Positions 44,949 through 54,260 of a DNA stretch of 64,000 bases are shown here, in pieces (positions within the stretch are counted from its first letter, which is position 1; every line of letters begins with the position of its first letter). Source of the DNA: Gluconobacter vitians (GTDB lineage: Bacteria > Pseudomonadota > Alphaproteobacteria > Acetobacterales > Acetobacteraceae); assembly GCF_015244565.1 (NCBI RefSeq), contig NZ_JABCQG010000008.1:81742-145741 (forward strand), in the 5' to 3' direction. The position numbers and the translations under genes are program-made. Under the pieces are notes generated by a model. The model was given only the letters and a program-made list of their open reading frames with translations. It ran no database searches and was not told where the DNA came from.

Positions 44949-46874
44949 ATGACCCTCTCCCATCGCCTTGCCCTGCTGGCCGCCCTGTTCCCCGTGACGG
45001 CACTGGCCGCACCCGTCCAGCTTTTCGACCATATTTCCATCTCCCCGGATGGAAGCCGACTGCTCTCGCTGGAAGAACCGGCCGGGGAGTCCGGACAGAC
45101 CGTCATTTCACGGCCGGTGCTTTATGCTCTCCCGTCCGGCGCCCGCAGCACCCTGCCTCTGTGTCATGGCTGTGAAGCAAGCTCGTTCGCGTGGCGCCGG
45201 GACGGGCAGGCACTGGCCTATGTCCTGAAAGATCCTTCGGTCAAAACCCTGTCGGTCTGGCAGGCGGACCGGGACGGTCACCATGCGGTGCAGGTCCTGA
45301 CCTTCAAGGGAACGCTTCAGTCCCTGTCCTACGGTCCCAAAGGACAGCTTGGCGTTCTGGCGATCGAAAACGCGCACCGCCAGCCCGGCGCGATGGAAGC
45401 CGGAGCGCCTCCGTCGGGAGAAATCAACGCGCAGATCGACGAACAGCGGATCGCTACAATCGAAAACGGTCACCTGAACTGGCAGTCGCCGGCAGATTTG
45501 TATGTCTACGAATATGACTGGCGGCCGGACGGACAGGGCTTTGTCGCCACGGCAGCCCCGGGCAATGGGGATGATCACTGGTGGATCGCAAAGCTCCACG
45601 CCATTGAAAACGGCCACGACACCGTCCTTTACACACCACCCCAGCAACAGCAGCTCAACCTGCCACGTGTCTCCCCCGACGGAACAAAGGTCTCCTTCAT
45701 CGGCGGCCTGATGAGTGATTACGGGGCGATTGGCGGCGATGCCTATAGTCTGGATCTGACAAAGCCCGGCGCCCAGCCTGTCAATCTGACACCGGGCCTG
45801 AAGGCGACTGTCACCGACCTGTCCTGGGACTGTGGACCTGGCCTTATCGCCACGGGCCTCAAGGGAGATCGCAGCGTCATCTGGTCTCTTCAGGGTGGAC
45901 TGAGGCCGCTGTGGGAAGAGACCATGATGCTGTCCAATGGCCGCTCCGAACCCAGCCTTTCCTGTGCCGGGCAGCACACAGCCATCATCCGACAGAGCTT
46001 CGAGAAAGCCCCGGAAATCGCCGCCGGTCCTATCGGGCAGTGGAAGCCTGTCAATCGCGACAATGCCGCCCTGCCACCCCATCTCAAGGCACGCAGCCTG
46101 ACGTGGAAAAGCGATGGCTATTCCGTGCAGGGCTGGCTTCTGGAGCCCCTGAAGCGCAAGCCGGGCGTGGAGCAGAACGGCAAGGTTCCGATGATCGTCT
46201 ACATTCACGGTGGCCCGTCCAGCGCTTCAAACCCGCGCTATTTCCGCGACAACAGCAAACTGGCGATGGCACTTCTGAATGCGGGTTATGACGTCTTCAT
46301 GCCCAATCCACGGGGCAGCTATGGACAGGGCGAGGCCTTCACTGCCGCAAACCGCCGGGACTTCGGGCATGGAGATCTGCGGGACATCCTGCGCGGCGTC
46401 GATATGGCCGAAAAGGTCGCGCCCATTGATGACCACCGTCTAGGCCTGACCGGCTTTTCCTATGGTGGCTATATGACAATGTGGAGTGTCACCCAGACAG
46501 ACCGTTTCCGGGCTGCCGCAGCAGGCGCCGGCATTGCGAACTGGCTGTCCTATTACGGTGAAAACAATATCGACAGCTGGATGCTGCCATTTTTCGGAAA
46601 GTCCGTTTACGACGATCCTGACATTTACGCGCACTCCTCGCCCATTCTCTATATCCGGCAGGCCCATACGCCGACCTTCATTTACGTCGGGTCAGCGGAT
46701 GAAGAATGCCCGATGCCGCAGAGCCAGGAATTCTTCCATGCGCTTCAGACACTGCATGTCCCGAGCTCACTGGTCATCTATCCCGGACAGGGACATGGCA
46801 TGAGCAGCCCACAGGCCTGGGATGATGCAGTCCAGCGCACCATTCACTGGTTTGACCGTTATCTGGTGAAATAA
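44949..46874 (+). CDS. S9-family prolyl oligopeptidase-like peptidase
   Basis: The 641-residue secreted peptidase has a signal peptide (ALFPVTALAAP), a beta-propeller part (about 30-370) and a C-terminal alpha/beta hydrolase. The catalytic residues are visible: Ser504 in GFSYGGY, Asp584 in GSADEECP and His616 in GQGHGM. The oxyanion strand is YIHGGPSS. It resembles dipeptidyl-peptidase IV/acylaminoacyl-peptidase types that cut proline-containing peptides. It starts 21 bp after the RND gene and converges with flgA over a shared hairpin. Confidence 0.9.
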   Translation: MTLSHRLALLAALFPVTALAAPVQLFDHISISPDGSRLLSLEEPAGESGQTVISRPVLYALPSGARSTLPLCHGCEASSFAWRRDGQALAYVLKDPSVKTLSVWQADRDGHHAVQVLTFKGTLQSLSYGPKGQLGVLAIENAHRQPGAMEAGAPPSGEINAQIDEQRIATIENGHLNWQSPADLYVYEYDWRPDGQGFVATAAPGNGDDHWWIAKLHAIENGHDTVLYTPPQQQQLNLPRVSPDGTKVSFIGGLMSDYGAIGGDAYSLDLTKPGAQPVNLTPGLKATVTDLSWDCGPGLIATGLKGDRSVIWSLQGGLRPLWEETMMLSNGRSEPSLSCAGQHTAIIRQSFEKAPEIAAGPIGQWKPVNRDNAALPPHLKARSLTWKSDGYSVQGWLLEPLKRKPGVEQNGKVPMIVYIHGGPSSASNPRYFRDNSKLAMALLNAGYDVFMPNPRGSYGQGEAFTAANRRDFGHGDLRDILRGVDMAEKVAPIDDHRLGLTGFSYGGYMTMWSVTQTDRFRAAAAGAGIANWLSYYGENNIDSWMLPFFGKSVYDDPDIYAHSSPILYIRQAHTPTFIYVGSADEECPMPQSQEFFHALQTLHVPSSLVIYPGQGHGMSSPQAWDDAVQRTIHWFDRYLVK

Positions 46875-46889
46875 CAGCCATGACCCGGA

Positions 46890-46923
46890 CTTCCCTCTTT
46901 CTGAAGACTCAGAGAGAGGGAAG
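46890..46923. terminator. Bidirectional terminator between the S9 peptidase and flgA
   Basis: CTTCCCTCTTTCTGA and TCAGAGAGAGGGAAG form a 15-bp stem with one mismatch around a 4-base loop. It overlaps the last codons of flgA and lies 16 bp past the peptidase stop. Confidence 0.7.
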
Positions 46924-47901
46924 CGCCGTGCTCTGCTGATGGCTCCGGTTATCCGCGGAAAGAGGCATGATGCCAGGAATGACTTCCACCTGCGTCCGGT
47001 CCATCACACGTCCTGTCAGGACCATGTGGCTGCTGGCATTGTAGACATGCACGGTATCGCCTTTCCCCCCGGCTTCCAGGACCGTACCTGAAACCGTCAA
47101 ATGCAGGCTCGGGCCGGAAAAGGTTGCGACCACCGGTGATCCGCGATGCACAAGCTGCGGATGGGCGAGCTGGGAGACACTGAGGACCTGTCCTGCCGCG
47201 AGGACGCCCCGTGCTTCAAGCCCGACAGCTTCATCAGGCGTCTGCAGGGCATCATCCGGGATGAGGCCGATGCGCACAAACGTCATGGTGACATCTTCGG
47301 GCAGAATGGGCTGCCCCACATGCATGGCATGACGCAGGGTCACGGCCCGGACTTCCATGGTCGCCGTTCCACTCACGTTGAACGCCGTTCCCTGTCCACC
47401 GCTGGCAGAGGGAACTTCAAGGCGCGCGGTGAAATGTTCGCTGCCATGAGGGGGCCGATCGATATGCAGGATCGTCGGTGCGCCCTGATCCGCAACCGGG
47501 ACAGCTACGGGCTTGAACCCTGTCAAAGCCACCTCAACTCGTGCTTCGGAAGGCAGCTCCAGCCCCTGTCGCACGACAGGAATGACATCATCCACTGTAA
47601 TCATGCGCGCCGCATGCGTGACGGTTGCGGATACCAGTGGCGAGGCGTCGGGCCAGTCAATGCCGAACTGGGCCGCAATGGCAGTCAACTGCGGACCACC
47701 CACAACATAGCTGGCGCCCAGTGCCGGGGCATCGCCGATCTCGGTATCCTGTCCTTTGCCCAGATCGGCGAACAGGTCGGACAGACGTACGCGCGGATGA
47801 TCGACATTGACGTTTGTCCGCAGGGTCGCGGCAGAGGCGCACGACAGTGCTGTGCATCCTGCCAGCAGCAGCATGCCACCTTTCAGCAGGATACGGCTCA
47901 T
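46909..47901 (-). CDS. flgA: Flagellar P-ring assembly chaperone FlgA
   Basis: FlgA helps assemble the P-ring in the periplasm. The 330-residue protein has a signal peptide (LLLAGCTALSCASAA) and a C-terminal SAF domain with LRHAMHVGQPILPEDVT and RGVLAAGQVLSVSQLAHP, then VVATFSGPSLHLTVSGTVLE. The size fits alphaproteobacterial FlgA. It follows flgG by 2 bp in the order flgF-flgG-flgA. Confidence 0.9.
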   Translation of the reverse strand: MSRILLKGGMLLLAGCTALSCASAATLRTNVNVDHPRVRLSDLFADLGKGQDTEIGDAPALGASYVVGGPQLTAIAAQFGIDWPDASPLVSATVTHAARMITVDDVIPVVRQGLELPSEARVEVALTGFKPVAVPVADQGAPTILHIDRPPHGSEHFTARLEVPSASGGQGTAFNVSGTATMEVRAVTLRHAMHVGQPILPEDVTMTFVRIGLIPDDALQTPDEAVGLEARGVLAAGQVLSVSQLAHPQLVHRGSPVVATFSGPSLHLTVSGTVLEAGGKGDTVHVYNASSHMVLTGRVMDRTQVEVIPGIMPLSADNRSHQQSTALPSL

Positions 47902-47903
47902 GC

Positions 47904-48695
47904 TTAGCCACCACCCAGATTGGTCACGGTTTTCATCATGTCGTCCGACGCGGTGATGACCTTGCTGTTCATCTCATAGGCGCGCTGGGCGGTGATGAGA
48001 TCGGTGATTTCCGTGACGACGTTGACGTTCGAGTTTTCGACGTAACCCTGCATGATGCTGCCGTAACCGACGGCTTCAGGATTGCCCATCATGGCGTCAC
48101 CAGATGCCGTCGTCTGGGTGAACAGGTTCTGTCCCATCGCAGCCAGGCCGTTCTCATTGGTGAAAATGCCAAGTTGAAGCTGTCCGACGAGAGTCGTGTT
48201 GTTCTGTCCGGCGATCTGCACACTGACCTGTCCGGACTGATCGACGGAGATGCTCTGGGCATTGTTGGGGATCGTAATGGTTGGGCTGATGAGATAGCCG
48301 TCCGCCGTCACGAGCGAACCGTTATTGTCCATCGAGAGCGTACCATCACGGGTATAGGCGAGCTGCCCGGACGGAAGCTGGACCTGAAAATAACCCCGTC
48401 CCTGCACGGCCAGATCCAGGGAGTTGCTGGTCTGCTCAAGACTGCCCTGATCGTTGATGCGGTAAATCGCGGCTGTTTTCACACCCAGACCGACCTGTGC
48501 GCCAGCCGGGATGGTCGTACCCGTATCGGATGAGCTGGCGCCGACGCGGCGGATGTTCTGGTAGATCAGGTCCTGGAACTCGGCACGGGAGCGCTTGTAG
48601 CCCGTGGTGCTCATGTTCGCGATGTTGTTGGAAATGGTTTCGACGTTGGTCTGCTGGGCCTGCATGCCCGTTCCGGCGATGTCGAGTGCGCGCAT
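47904..48695 (-). CDS. flgG: Flagellar distal rod protein FlgG
   Basis: FlgG forms the distal rod. The 263-residue product starts with MRALDIAGTGMQAQQTNVET, followed by the rod-protein signature SNNIANMSTTGYKRSRAEFQDL. It has the central GSLEQTSNSLDLAVQGRGYFQV motif and the C-terminal NVNVVTEITDLITAQRAYEM. Length is standard (about 260 aa). It lies between flgF and flgA in one operon. Confidence 0.96.
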   Translation of the reverse strand: MRALDIAGTGMQAQQTNVETISNNIANMSTTGYKRSRAEFQDLIYQNIRRVGASSSDTGTTIPAGAQVGLGVKTAAIYRINDQGSLEQTSNSLDLAVQGRGYFQVQLPSGQLAYTRDGTLSMDNNGSLVTADGYLISPTITIPNNAQSISVDQSGQVSVQIAGQNNTTLVGQLQLGIFTNENGLAAMGQNLFTQTTASGDAMMGNPEAVGYGSIMQGYVENSNVNVVTEITDLITAQRAYEMNSKVITASDDMMKTVTNLGGG

Positions 48696-48729
48696 GGAGC
48701 GTTATCCTTGTCCCGTGAGGGTCGGTAAA

Positions 48730-49470
48730 TCAGGCCGAGACCTGAACGATCTTGTCGATGGCGTTTTTCTGGCGCGTTGCTTCGGCGTCCACGAACTGCG
48801 CCATGAAGTCGAAGTTCCGCTGGATTTCCATCATCTGCGTGACTTCGGTCATCATCTGGACGTTGCTGCCTTCCACCATGCCCTGCACGATATTGGGCCG
48901 CTCGACAGCGGTGGTCGGCTGGTCGGAGCGCAGCAGTCTGCTGCCCTCCGCCTGGAGCTTGTTGTCGTCCTGTGCGGTTACGATACCGATCTGGCCCTGT
49001 TCGCCGGTTTCGGTCGAAATCACACCATCAGCGGAAATGGTAATACGATGGTCGGTCTGGGGCAGTTCAATTGGCTGGCCGTCACGGTCCAGCAGGGGAT
49101 TTCCACTTTCATCGACAATGGCGCCGTCCTGCTGTTCCTCAAAGCGTCCTGCCCGTGTCAGGCGCACGCCATTGGCCGTACGGACCTGGAAATAGCCCTC
49201 GCCCCCCAGTGCGAGATCAAGGGGATTGCCGGTCGACTGCATGTCGCCCTGCTGGAAGTCCCGGTATGTCGCGCGGTCCTGCGTGTAGGATTCCGTATCC
49301 GCACCTTCGGCCTGCTTTGAGCCATGCTGGTGGGACAGGAAGTCGCTGAAAAGGACATTTTCGCGCTTGTAGCCCACAGTCGAGGCGTTCGACATATTGG
49401 CAGCGACCACGGACATGGCGCGCTGCTGGGCATCCATGCGCGAAAGCGCGATATAGGTACTGTTCTCCAT
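48730..49470 (-). CDS. flgF: Flagellar proximal rod protein FlgF
   Basis: FlgF is a proximal rod subunit. The 246-residue product has the family N-terminus (ALSRMDAQQRAMSVVAANMS, then NASTVGYKRENVLF), the middle GNPLDLALGGEGYFQV and the C-terminal NVQMMTEVTQMMEIQRNFD. It starts the flgF-flgG-flgA set with 34 bp before flgG. The remaining flagellar genes are not in the window. Confidence 0.94.
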   Translation of the reverse strand: MENSTYIALSRMDAQQRAMSVVAANMSNASTVGYKRENVLFSDFLSHQHGSKQAEGADTESYTQDRATYRDFQQGDMQSTGNPLDLALGGEGYFQVRTANGVRLTRAGRFEEQQDGAIVDESGNPLLDRDGQPIELPQTDHRITISADGVISTETGEQGQIGIVTAQDDNKLQAEGSRLLRSDQPTTAVERPNIVQGMVEGSNVQMMTEVTQMMEIQRNFDFMAQFVDAEATRQKNAIDKIVQVSA

Positions 49471-49552
49471 GGGCTTTACAGGCTCCGGTCAATCCCGATT
49501 TCGGAGCACAGCCTAGCCGCAGAAAGCTTTCCCAATCGTTAAACGAACAGGG

Positions 49553-50734
49553 TTATCCCGACTCGCCGTGACGATATGGTGAAAGAGTTTCCAGTTCCGC
49601 CGCCTCTGCCTGCATGGCGACCCGTTCCTCTTCCACAAAGGCCGCCACGGCCTGTCGCAGACCGGGATCGAGGATGGCGTGCGCGGAATGGGTGAAGGTC
49701 GGAAGATAACCGCGCTGGATCTTGTGCTCGCCCTGCGCCCCGGCTTCGACACGGGACAGACCATGCTCGATGGCGAAGTCGATCGCACGGTAGTAACACA
49801 GCTCGAAATGCAGGAAGGGCCAGTCCCCCTCGCAGCCCCAGTTCCGGCCAAACAGCGCCTCCGTCCCCATGAGGTTCAAGGCACCGGCAACGGCTTTTCC
49901 GTCATGATGGGCCATCATCAGGACCACACGGTCTCCGAGCCGTTCGGACAACATGGGAAAGAAGCGCTCCGTCAGATAGGCGCTGCCCCATTTTCGGTCG
50001 ATCGTGGACTGATAGAAGCGGTAGAACGCCTTCCAGTCCTCCGGGGTAATCTGGTCTCCGCGTAGCGTGCTGAAGGTCAGGCCGCAGGATTGCGCGGCGC
50101 TGCGTTCCTTACGAATGGATTTGCGCTTGCGGGAAGACAGGGCAGCCAGAAAATCATCGAACGTGGCGTAGCCATTGTTCTGCCAGTGATACTGGATGCC
50201 TGTGCGCGGCAGATAACCCGCCTCAATAAAAGCCTCCATCGAAGCTGCATCACAGAAATTGGCGTGCAGGGAGGACAGACCGAGTTGCACCGTGGCCTGA
50301 ATGAGCGCGGAGGCCAGAGCCTGTGCCACGCCTTTCGGATCGGGCAGATCGGGTCGTAGCAGCAGCCGTGGGCCGGGAACCGGCGAGAACGGAACGGCGC
50401 AGACGAATTTTGGATAGTAGCGACCGCCCGCGGCCTCGTAAGCGCGGGCCCAGCTCTGGTCGAAGACATACTCGCCCCAGGAATGGGACTTTCCATAAAG
50501 TGGGGCGAGGGCCGCGATCGTCCCGTCCGGCGCACGCAGCACGGCATGGCGCACCAACCAGCCAGTGCGGTCCGCGACGGAACCACTGTCTTCAAGAGCG
50601 GACAGGAAGCCGAAAGAGACGAACGGATTATCCGTCCCCGCGCAGGCATCCCAGGCCTCGGCCCCGATCTCGTGGATCGAGGCATGGAGGCTCAGGCTCC
50701 AGTCGGGGGACGGGGCGGTGTCCGGTTCTCCCAT
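49553..50734 (-). CDS. GNAT-fold protein (DUF482/peptidogalycan family)
   Basis: The 393-residue product fits the DUF482 group, distant GNAT-like proteins of alphaproteobacteria. Segments seen include AYEAAGGRYYPKFVCAVPFS, SSLHANFCDA, GIQYHWQNNGYATFDDFLAA and FYQSTIDRKWGSAYL. The C-terminal part has WPFLHFELCYYRAIDFAIE and VEAGAQGEHKIQRGYLP, which are highly conserved in the family. The reaction is unknown; related proteins act on amino-acid or peptidoglycan precursors. It stands 24 bp from the RidA gene on the same strand, probably one transcript. Confidence 0.8.
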   Translation of the reverse strand: MGEPDTAPSPDWSLSLHASIHEIGAEAWDACAGTDNPFVSFGFLSALEDSGSVADRTGWLVRHAVLRAPDGTIAALAPLYGKSHSWGEYVFDQSWARAYEAAGGRYYPKFVCAVPFSPVPGPRLLLRPDLPDPKGVAQALASALIQATVQLGLSSLHANFCDAASMEAFIEAGYLPRTGIQYHWQNNGYATFDDFLAALSSRKRKSIRKERSAAQSCGLTFSTLRGDQITPEDWKAFYRFYQSTIDRKWGSAYLTERFFPMLSERLGDRVVLMMAHHDGKAVAGALNLMGTEALFGRNWGCEGDWPFLHFELCYYRAIDFAIEHGLSRVEAGAQGEHKIQRGYLPTFTHSAHAILDPGLRQAVAAFVEEERVAMQAEAAELETLSPYRHGESG

Positions 50735-50757
50735 TCGGTCTCTCCCATCCAGGGTGA

Positions 50758-51225
50758 TCAGGCGATTTCGAACAGCGCCTCGACTTCGACCGGGGCGTTC
50801 ACGGGCAGGCTCGGCACACCGATCGTGGAGCGGGCGTGACGGCCGGCATCCCCGAAAACCTCAACGGCCAGATCGGACGCGCCGTTCATGACAGTGGCCT
50901 GATCGGTGAACTCGGGCGTGCAGGCGATGAAGCCCCCCAGACGGACAACGCGCGTGATGCGGGAAAGATCACCGTCCAGTGCAGCCTTGGCCTGGGCCAG
51001 CACATTGATGAGGCAGGCGCGGGCACAGGCCACACCGGCATGAACCGACACCTCGTCCCCGAGCTTGCCGGTGATCAGCAGCTTGCCATCCACCAGCGGA
51101 AGCTGGCCGGAGACGATGAGCTGGTTTCCGGTGCGGACGGTCGTGACGTAATTCGCAACCGGAGCGGCTGCGACCGGCAGCGTGATCTCAAGGTCGGCGA
51201 GGCGGGAGTCGGGGGTTGCGGTCAT
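50758..51225 (-). CDS. RidA/YjgF-family protein
   Basis: RidA proteins deaminate reactive enamine/imine intermediates. The 155-residue product shows the family core: NYVTTVRTGNQLIVSGQLPL, CARACLINVLAQAKAALDG and RVVRLGGFIACTPEFTDQ, followed by RSTIGVPSLPVNAPVEVEA with the active-site Arg and Glu near the end. The ATG at 51225 gives the usual length; the longer in-frame start is not needed. This longer variant (about 150 aa) belongs to the YjgH/RidA-like subgroups whose exact role is less clear. Confidence 0.88.
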   Translation of the reverse strand: MTATPDSRLADLEITLPVAAAPVANYVTTVRTGNQLIVSGQLPLVDGKLLITGKLGDEVSVHAGVACARACLINVLAQAKAALDGDLSRITRVVRLGGFIACTPEFTDQATVMNGASDLAVEVFGDAGRHARSTIGVPSLPVNAPVEVEALFEIA

Positions 51226-51324
51226 GGCAGGTCTCCGGTTGGGGCGCCCGAAGCGGGCATCTGATGGGACGGTATGTTGAAACGGGAACGCCGTGATGCC
51301 AAGGGGCAAGAGCGCATCGGCGGA

Positions 51325-53103
51325 TCAGGTCGGCAGGCTGTCATCCCCCGCCAGACTCCGGCGGCTGCGTTCGAGTTCCTCGGCATAGCGGCGCAGGGCG
51401 TGCTGTTCGGTCAGGGTTCCGATCACCTGCCGTGACTGCGGATCCTCGACGACCACCAGAGCGTCGGCCTCGGCTTTTTCGAACAGTTCGATGGCCTCGC
51501 GAATGTTCATATGCGGCGTGAGCATGGCGTTGCGGAACAGCGCCAGCGTTCCGATCGGCATCTGCGAAGCCGGAACAGCGTGCAGTTCCGCCAGTTGGAC
51601 GATGCCATCATAATGTCCGTCCCCATCAAGCAGGACGATCCGCTGGGCCGAGCCGAGCGGGAACAGGGCCTGCGCGCGGTTTACAGGCGTTTCTGCCGGG
51701 AGCGTGCGAACCTGCCCGCGCATCATCCGGCGTACATTGAGCGAGCGCATCCAGCCGATATCGACGGCGGAGCGGATCGACTCACCGCGCAGATGGAAGC
51801 GCCAGGTTGCGAAGCTGTAGCCGAACAGTCGCCGCACGGTCAGGAGCGACAGCACCGCAGCCACGAGTGTGGCACCACTCATGGAGACGCTGCCGGTCAG
51901 TTCCAGCATCAGGCAGATCATGGTCATGGGGCTGCCGATCACGGCCACGGCCATGGCGCTCATGCCGACCAGCGCACAGGCCGTGACGGAATCCGGTGCA
52001 ACGCCCAGCGGTTCCAGAAGTGTGCCGTAGATCGTGCCCGCCAGCGATCCAAGATAGAGCGATGCGAAAAACAGCCCCCCACGAAACCCGGACCCGATAC
52101 ACAGGCAGGACGCCAGAGCCTTCAGCAACAGCAGAACAACGGCCATCTGCGCGGTGACGTTTCCGGCAAAGACAGCCCGCATCGCCTCATGCCCGGCGGA
52201 CAGGACGGATGGATGCAGCGTCGCCAGCCCGCCCACGATCAGACCGCCAACCGCAGGCCGCAGCCAGACCGGGCCGGGCATCTTACGGAACAGCGCCTCG
52301 GTCTGGGTGACGCAGAACATCAGGCCGATTGCTGTCAGGGCAGTCAGCACGCTGATGATGACCGCCCCGGCCGTGCCTTCCCAGGACAGGGTTCCCGGCG
52401 ATGGAATAACGATGCCCGGCGGGACACTCCCCAGCGAGCGCGTCACGCCCACGCCCGCCAGCGCGGCGACCGCTACAGGGGACAGGCTTCCCAGAGAATA
52501 GGAGCCGATCACCAGCTCGAACGCATAGAAGGCCCCGGCCACCGGCGCATCGAACGCAGCCCCGATCGCAGCGCCGGCCCCGGCCCCCACCAGAACACGC
52601 AGATCCTCGCGGCGCACCCGGAAGGAGCGCCCGATCCGGGAGCCGAAAGCCGCGGCAATCTGGGTGAAGCCGGCTTCAAGCCCGATGGAACCGCCGACCC
52701 CGTTGGACAGAACCGTCTGACAGACAATGACCAAACTGTCCCGCACGGACATGCGGCCGCCATGCAGCGCGTTGGCCTCGATGGGGTCCACGGGACTGCG
52801 GGGCATGATTTTTGCGACCATGACGCCGAACAACCCGATCGCCAGCCCGCCCCCGGTCAGCACCGCTACCGTTCGCAGCGGCGGCAGGGTGGTCAGCCCG
52901 GACAGATGGCCGCCGGACATACCGGAGACGCCAAAAAGCAGCCGGTGCATGAAGAAGGTCAGATGGGTGACCACAAAAACGCACAGGCCCGACAGGATCC
53001 CGACGAATCCCGCCAGAACGCTCAGCCAGATCTCGTTTCCACGCACCAGGGTTCGCAGATTCGACGGCGCATGGGGGAACAGACGCGCCTGAAAGCGGTT
53101 CAT
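51325..53103 (-). CDS. ClC chloride channel/antiporter with CBS domains
   Basis: The protein has the ClC membrane core with about 10-12 helices, including GGSIGLEAGFTQIAAAFG, the ClC selectivity-filter region with its Glu (GLE), and GAAFDAPVAGAFYAFELVIG. The C-terminus (about 440-590) has two CBS domains that usually bind adenine nucleotides. The GSGIPE motif of helix N-D is not seen in canonical form, which suggests the divergent GSxGLE clade. The start is uncertain: an in-frame TTG at 53247 would add 48 low-complexity residues; I favour the ATG at 53103, which gives 592 aa. Confidence 0.82.
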   Translation of the reverse strand: MNRFQARLFPHAPSNLRTLVRGNEIWLSVLAGFVGILSGLCVFVVTHLTFFMHRLLFGVSGMSGGHLSGLTTLPPLRTVAVLTGGGLAIGLFGVMVAKIMPRSPVDPIEANALHGGRMSVRDSLVIVCQTVLSNGVGGSIGLEAGFTQIAAAFGSRIGRSFRVRREDLRVLVGAGAGAAIGAAFDAPVAGAFYAFELVIGSYSLGSLSPVAVAALAGVGVTRSLGSVPPGIVIPSPGTLSWEGTAGAVIISVLTALTAIGLMFCVTQTEALFRKMPGPVWLRPAVGGLIVGGLATLHPSVLSAGHEAMRAVFAGNVTAQMAVVLLLLKALASCLCIGSGFRGGLFFASLYLGSLAGTIYGTLLEPLGVAPDSVTACALVGMSAMAVAVIGSPMTMICLMLELTGSVSMSGATLVAAVLSLLTVRRLFGYSFATWRFHLRGESIRSAVDIGWMRSLNVRRMMRGQVRTLPAETPVNRAQALFPLGSAQRIVLLDGDGHYDGIVQLAELHAVPASQMPIGTLALFRNAMLTPHMNIREAIELFEKAEADALVVVEDPQSRQVIGTLTEQHALRRYAEELERSRRSLAGDDSLPT

Positions 53104-53270
53104 CCGCTGACGCAGGACGCGGGACCTGTCCTGAAAACGGCCGGAAGAGCCGTCAGGAGATGCGGGCGAAGGGGCGGGACTGGTGGACAAGCGGGCTCCC
53201 GGGCGGCAGGTGTGATCCTGTTTGACGGCAAGCGCGTCGGCGATCAACAGCTGTCATGGAAGGATCATTG

Positions 53271-54038
53271 ATGAAACTGCATGTCATCGAACGTGGCGAA
53301 GGTCCGGAAACGGTCGTCTTCCTGCATGGGCTGTTCGGACGGGCCCGGAACCTCGGCTTCCTCCAGCGCGGCGCGGCTGCCGATTTCCGGACTCTTGCGC
53401 TGGATCTGCGCAACCATGGCAACAGTCCGCACGGCCCCGTCAGCTATGCGCTCATGGCGCAGGATGTGCTGGAAACGCTGGACGATCTGGGTGTCGAGCG
53501 CTTTGCCGTCGTGGGTCACTCCATGGGCGGGAAGGTCGCGATGATGCTGGCTCTTGCCGCCCCCGAGCGGGTCACGAAACTGCTTGTTGCGGATATCGCA
53601 CCGGCCCGGACGGGACATGGACATGGCGAGATGATCGCCCGGCTGGATGCCCTGACATTTCCGTCAGTTCTGGAGCGGCGGGACGGGCTGGATCTTCTGG
53701 AACCGGTCGTCGGCAACAGGGCCGTCGCGGAACTCCTGCTGCAGAACATCCGGCTGGGCGCATCCCCGGGATGGAGCATCGGATTCGATGATCTTGCCCG
53801 TGACATCCACGCGATCGAAAACTGGCCGAATCTGCAGATTGCACCCTACGAAGGGCCCGTTCTTTTCCTGCGTGGCGGCGAGTCGCCCTATGTCAGGCCA
53901 GAACATCACGATCAGATTCGCGCGCTCTTCCCCCATGCACTGATCCGGACCCTGCCGGGTGCCGGGCACTGGCTTCATGCCGAGCAGCCCCGTCCGTTCC
54001 TCCGCGAAATGATGGAATTCCTGCGCGCTCCGGCCTGA
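53271..54038 (+). CDS. Alpha/beta hydrolase (YbfF-like esterase)
   Basis: The 255-residue hydrolase has the oxyanion strand VVFLHGLFG, the nucleophile elbow VVGHSMGGK with Ser84, and the C-terminal base His233 in GAGHWLHAEQP. The LDLRNHGNSPHG motif and overall length fit YbfF-type esterases. The ATG at 53271 has GGAAGGA 7 bases upstream and follows the divergent channel gene. Substrate unknown. Confidence 0.88.
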   Translation: MKLHVIERGEGPETVVFLHGLFGRARNLGFLQRGAAADFRTLALDLRNHGNSPHGPVSYALMAQDVLETLDDLGVERFAVVGHSMGGKVAMMLALAAPERVTKLLVADIAPARTGHGHGEMIARLDALTFPSVLERRDGLDLLEPVVGNRAVAELLLQNIRLGASPGWSIGFDDLARDIHAIENWPNLQIAPYEGPVLFLRGGESPYVRPEHHDQIRALFPHALIRTLPGAGHWLHAEQPRPFLREMMEFLRAPA

Positions 54039-54170
54039 CACAGAACATTACAAGATCAAATCGGTTTGAAAGCTGGCTGTTTTGCGCGAATCATATCATT
54101 ACGATTAAGCAACATATTGAAACTCTAATATATTAATTTTTTGGTAATTTAATAAAACTCAATTAAAATT

Positions 54171-54189
54171 AAAGTAAAAGTTTTACTTT
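54171..54189. promoter_or_regulatory. AT-rich palindrome upstream of the HO-fold-like gene
   Basis: AAAGTAAAA and TTTTACTTT flank a single G, a perfect 9-bp inverted repeat in an otherwise AT-rich intergenic stretch (54060-54200). It lies about 70 bp before the start codon and could be an operator. The rest of 54039-54260 shows no gene. Confidence 0.4.
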
Positions 54190-54260
54190 TCTGAAAAATT
54201 AACGACTACAACATTAATGCCTGAACGGCGCATGCAATAAACTTCATCAGGATTACGCGG

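Noticed and set aside
51511..53271. 586-codon open frame antisense to the ClC gene
   Set aside because: Composition is the mirror of a membrane protein (Gln, Arg, His-rich) and has no domain.
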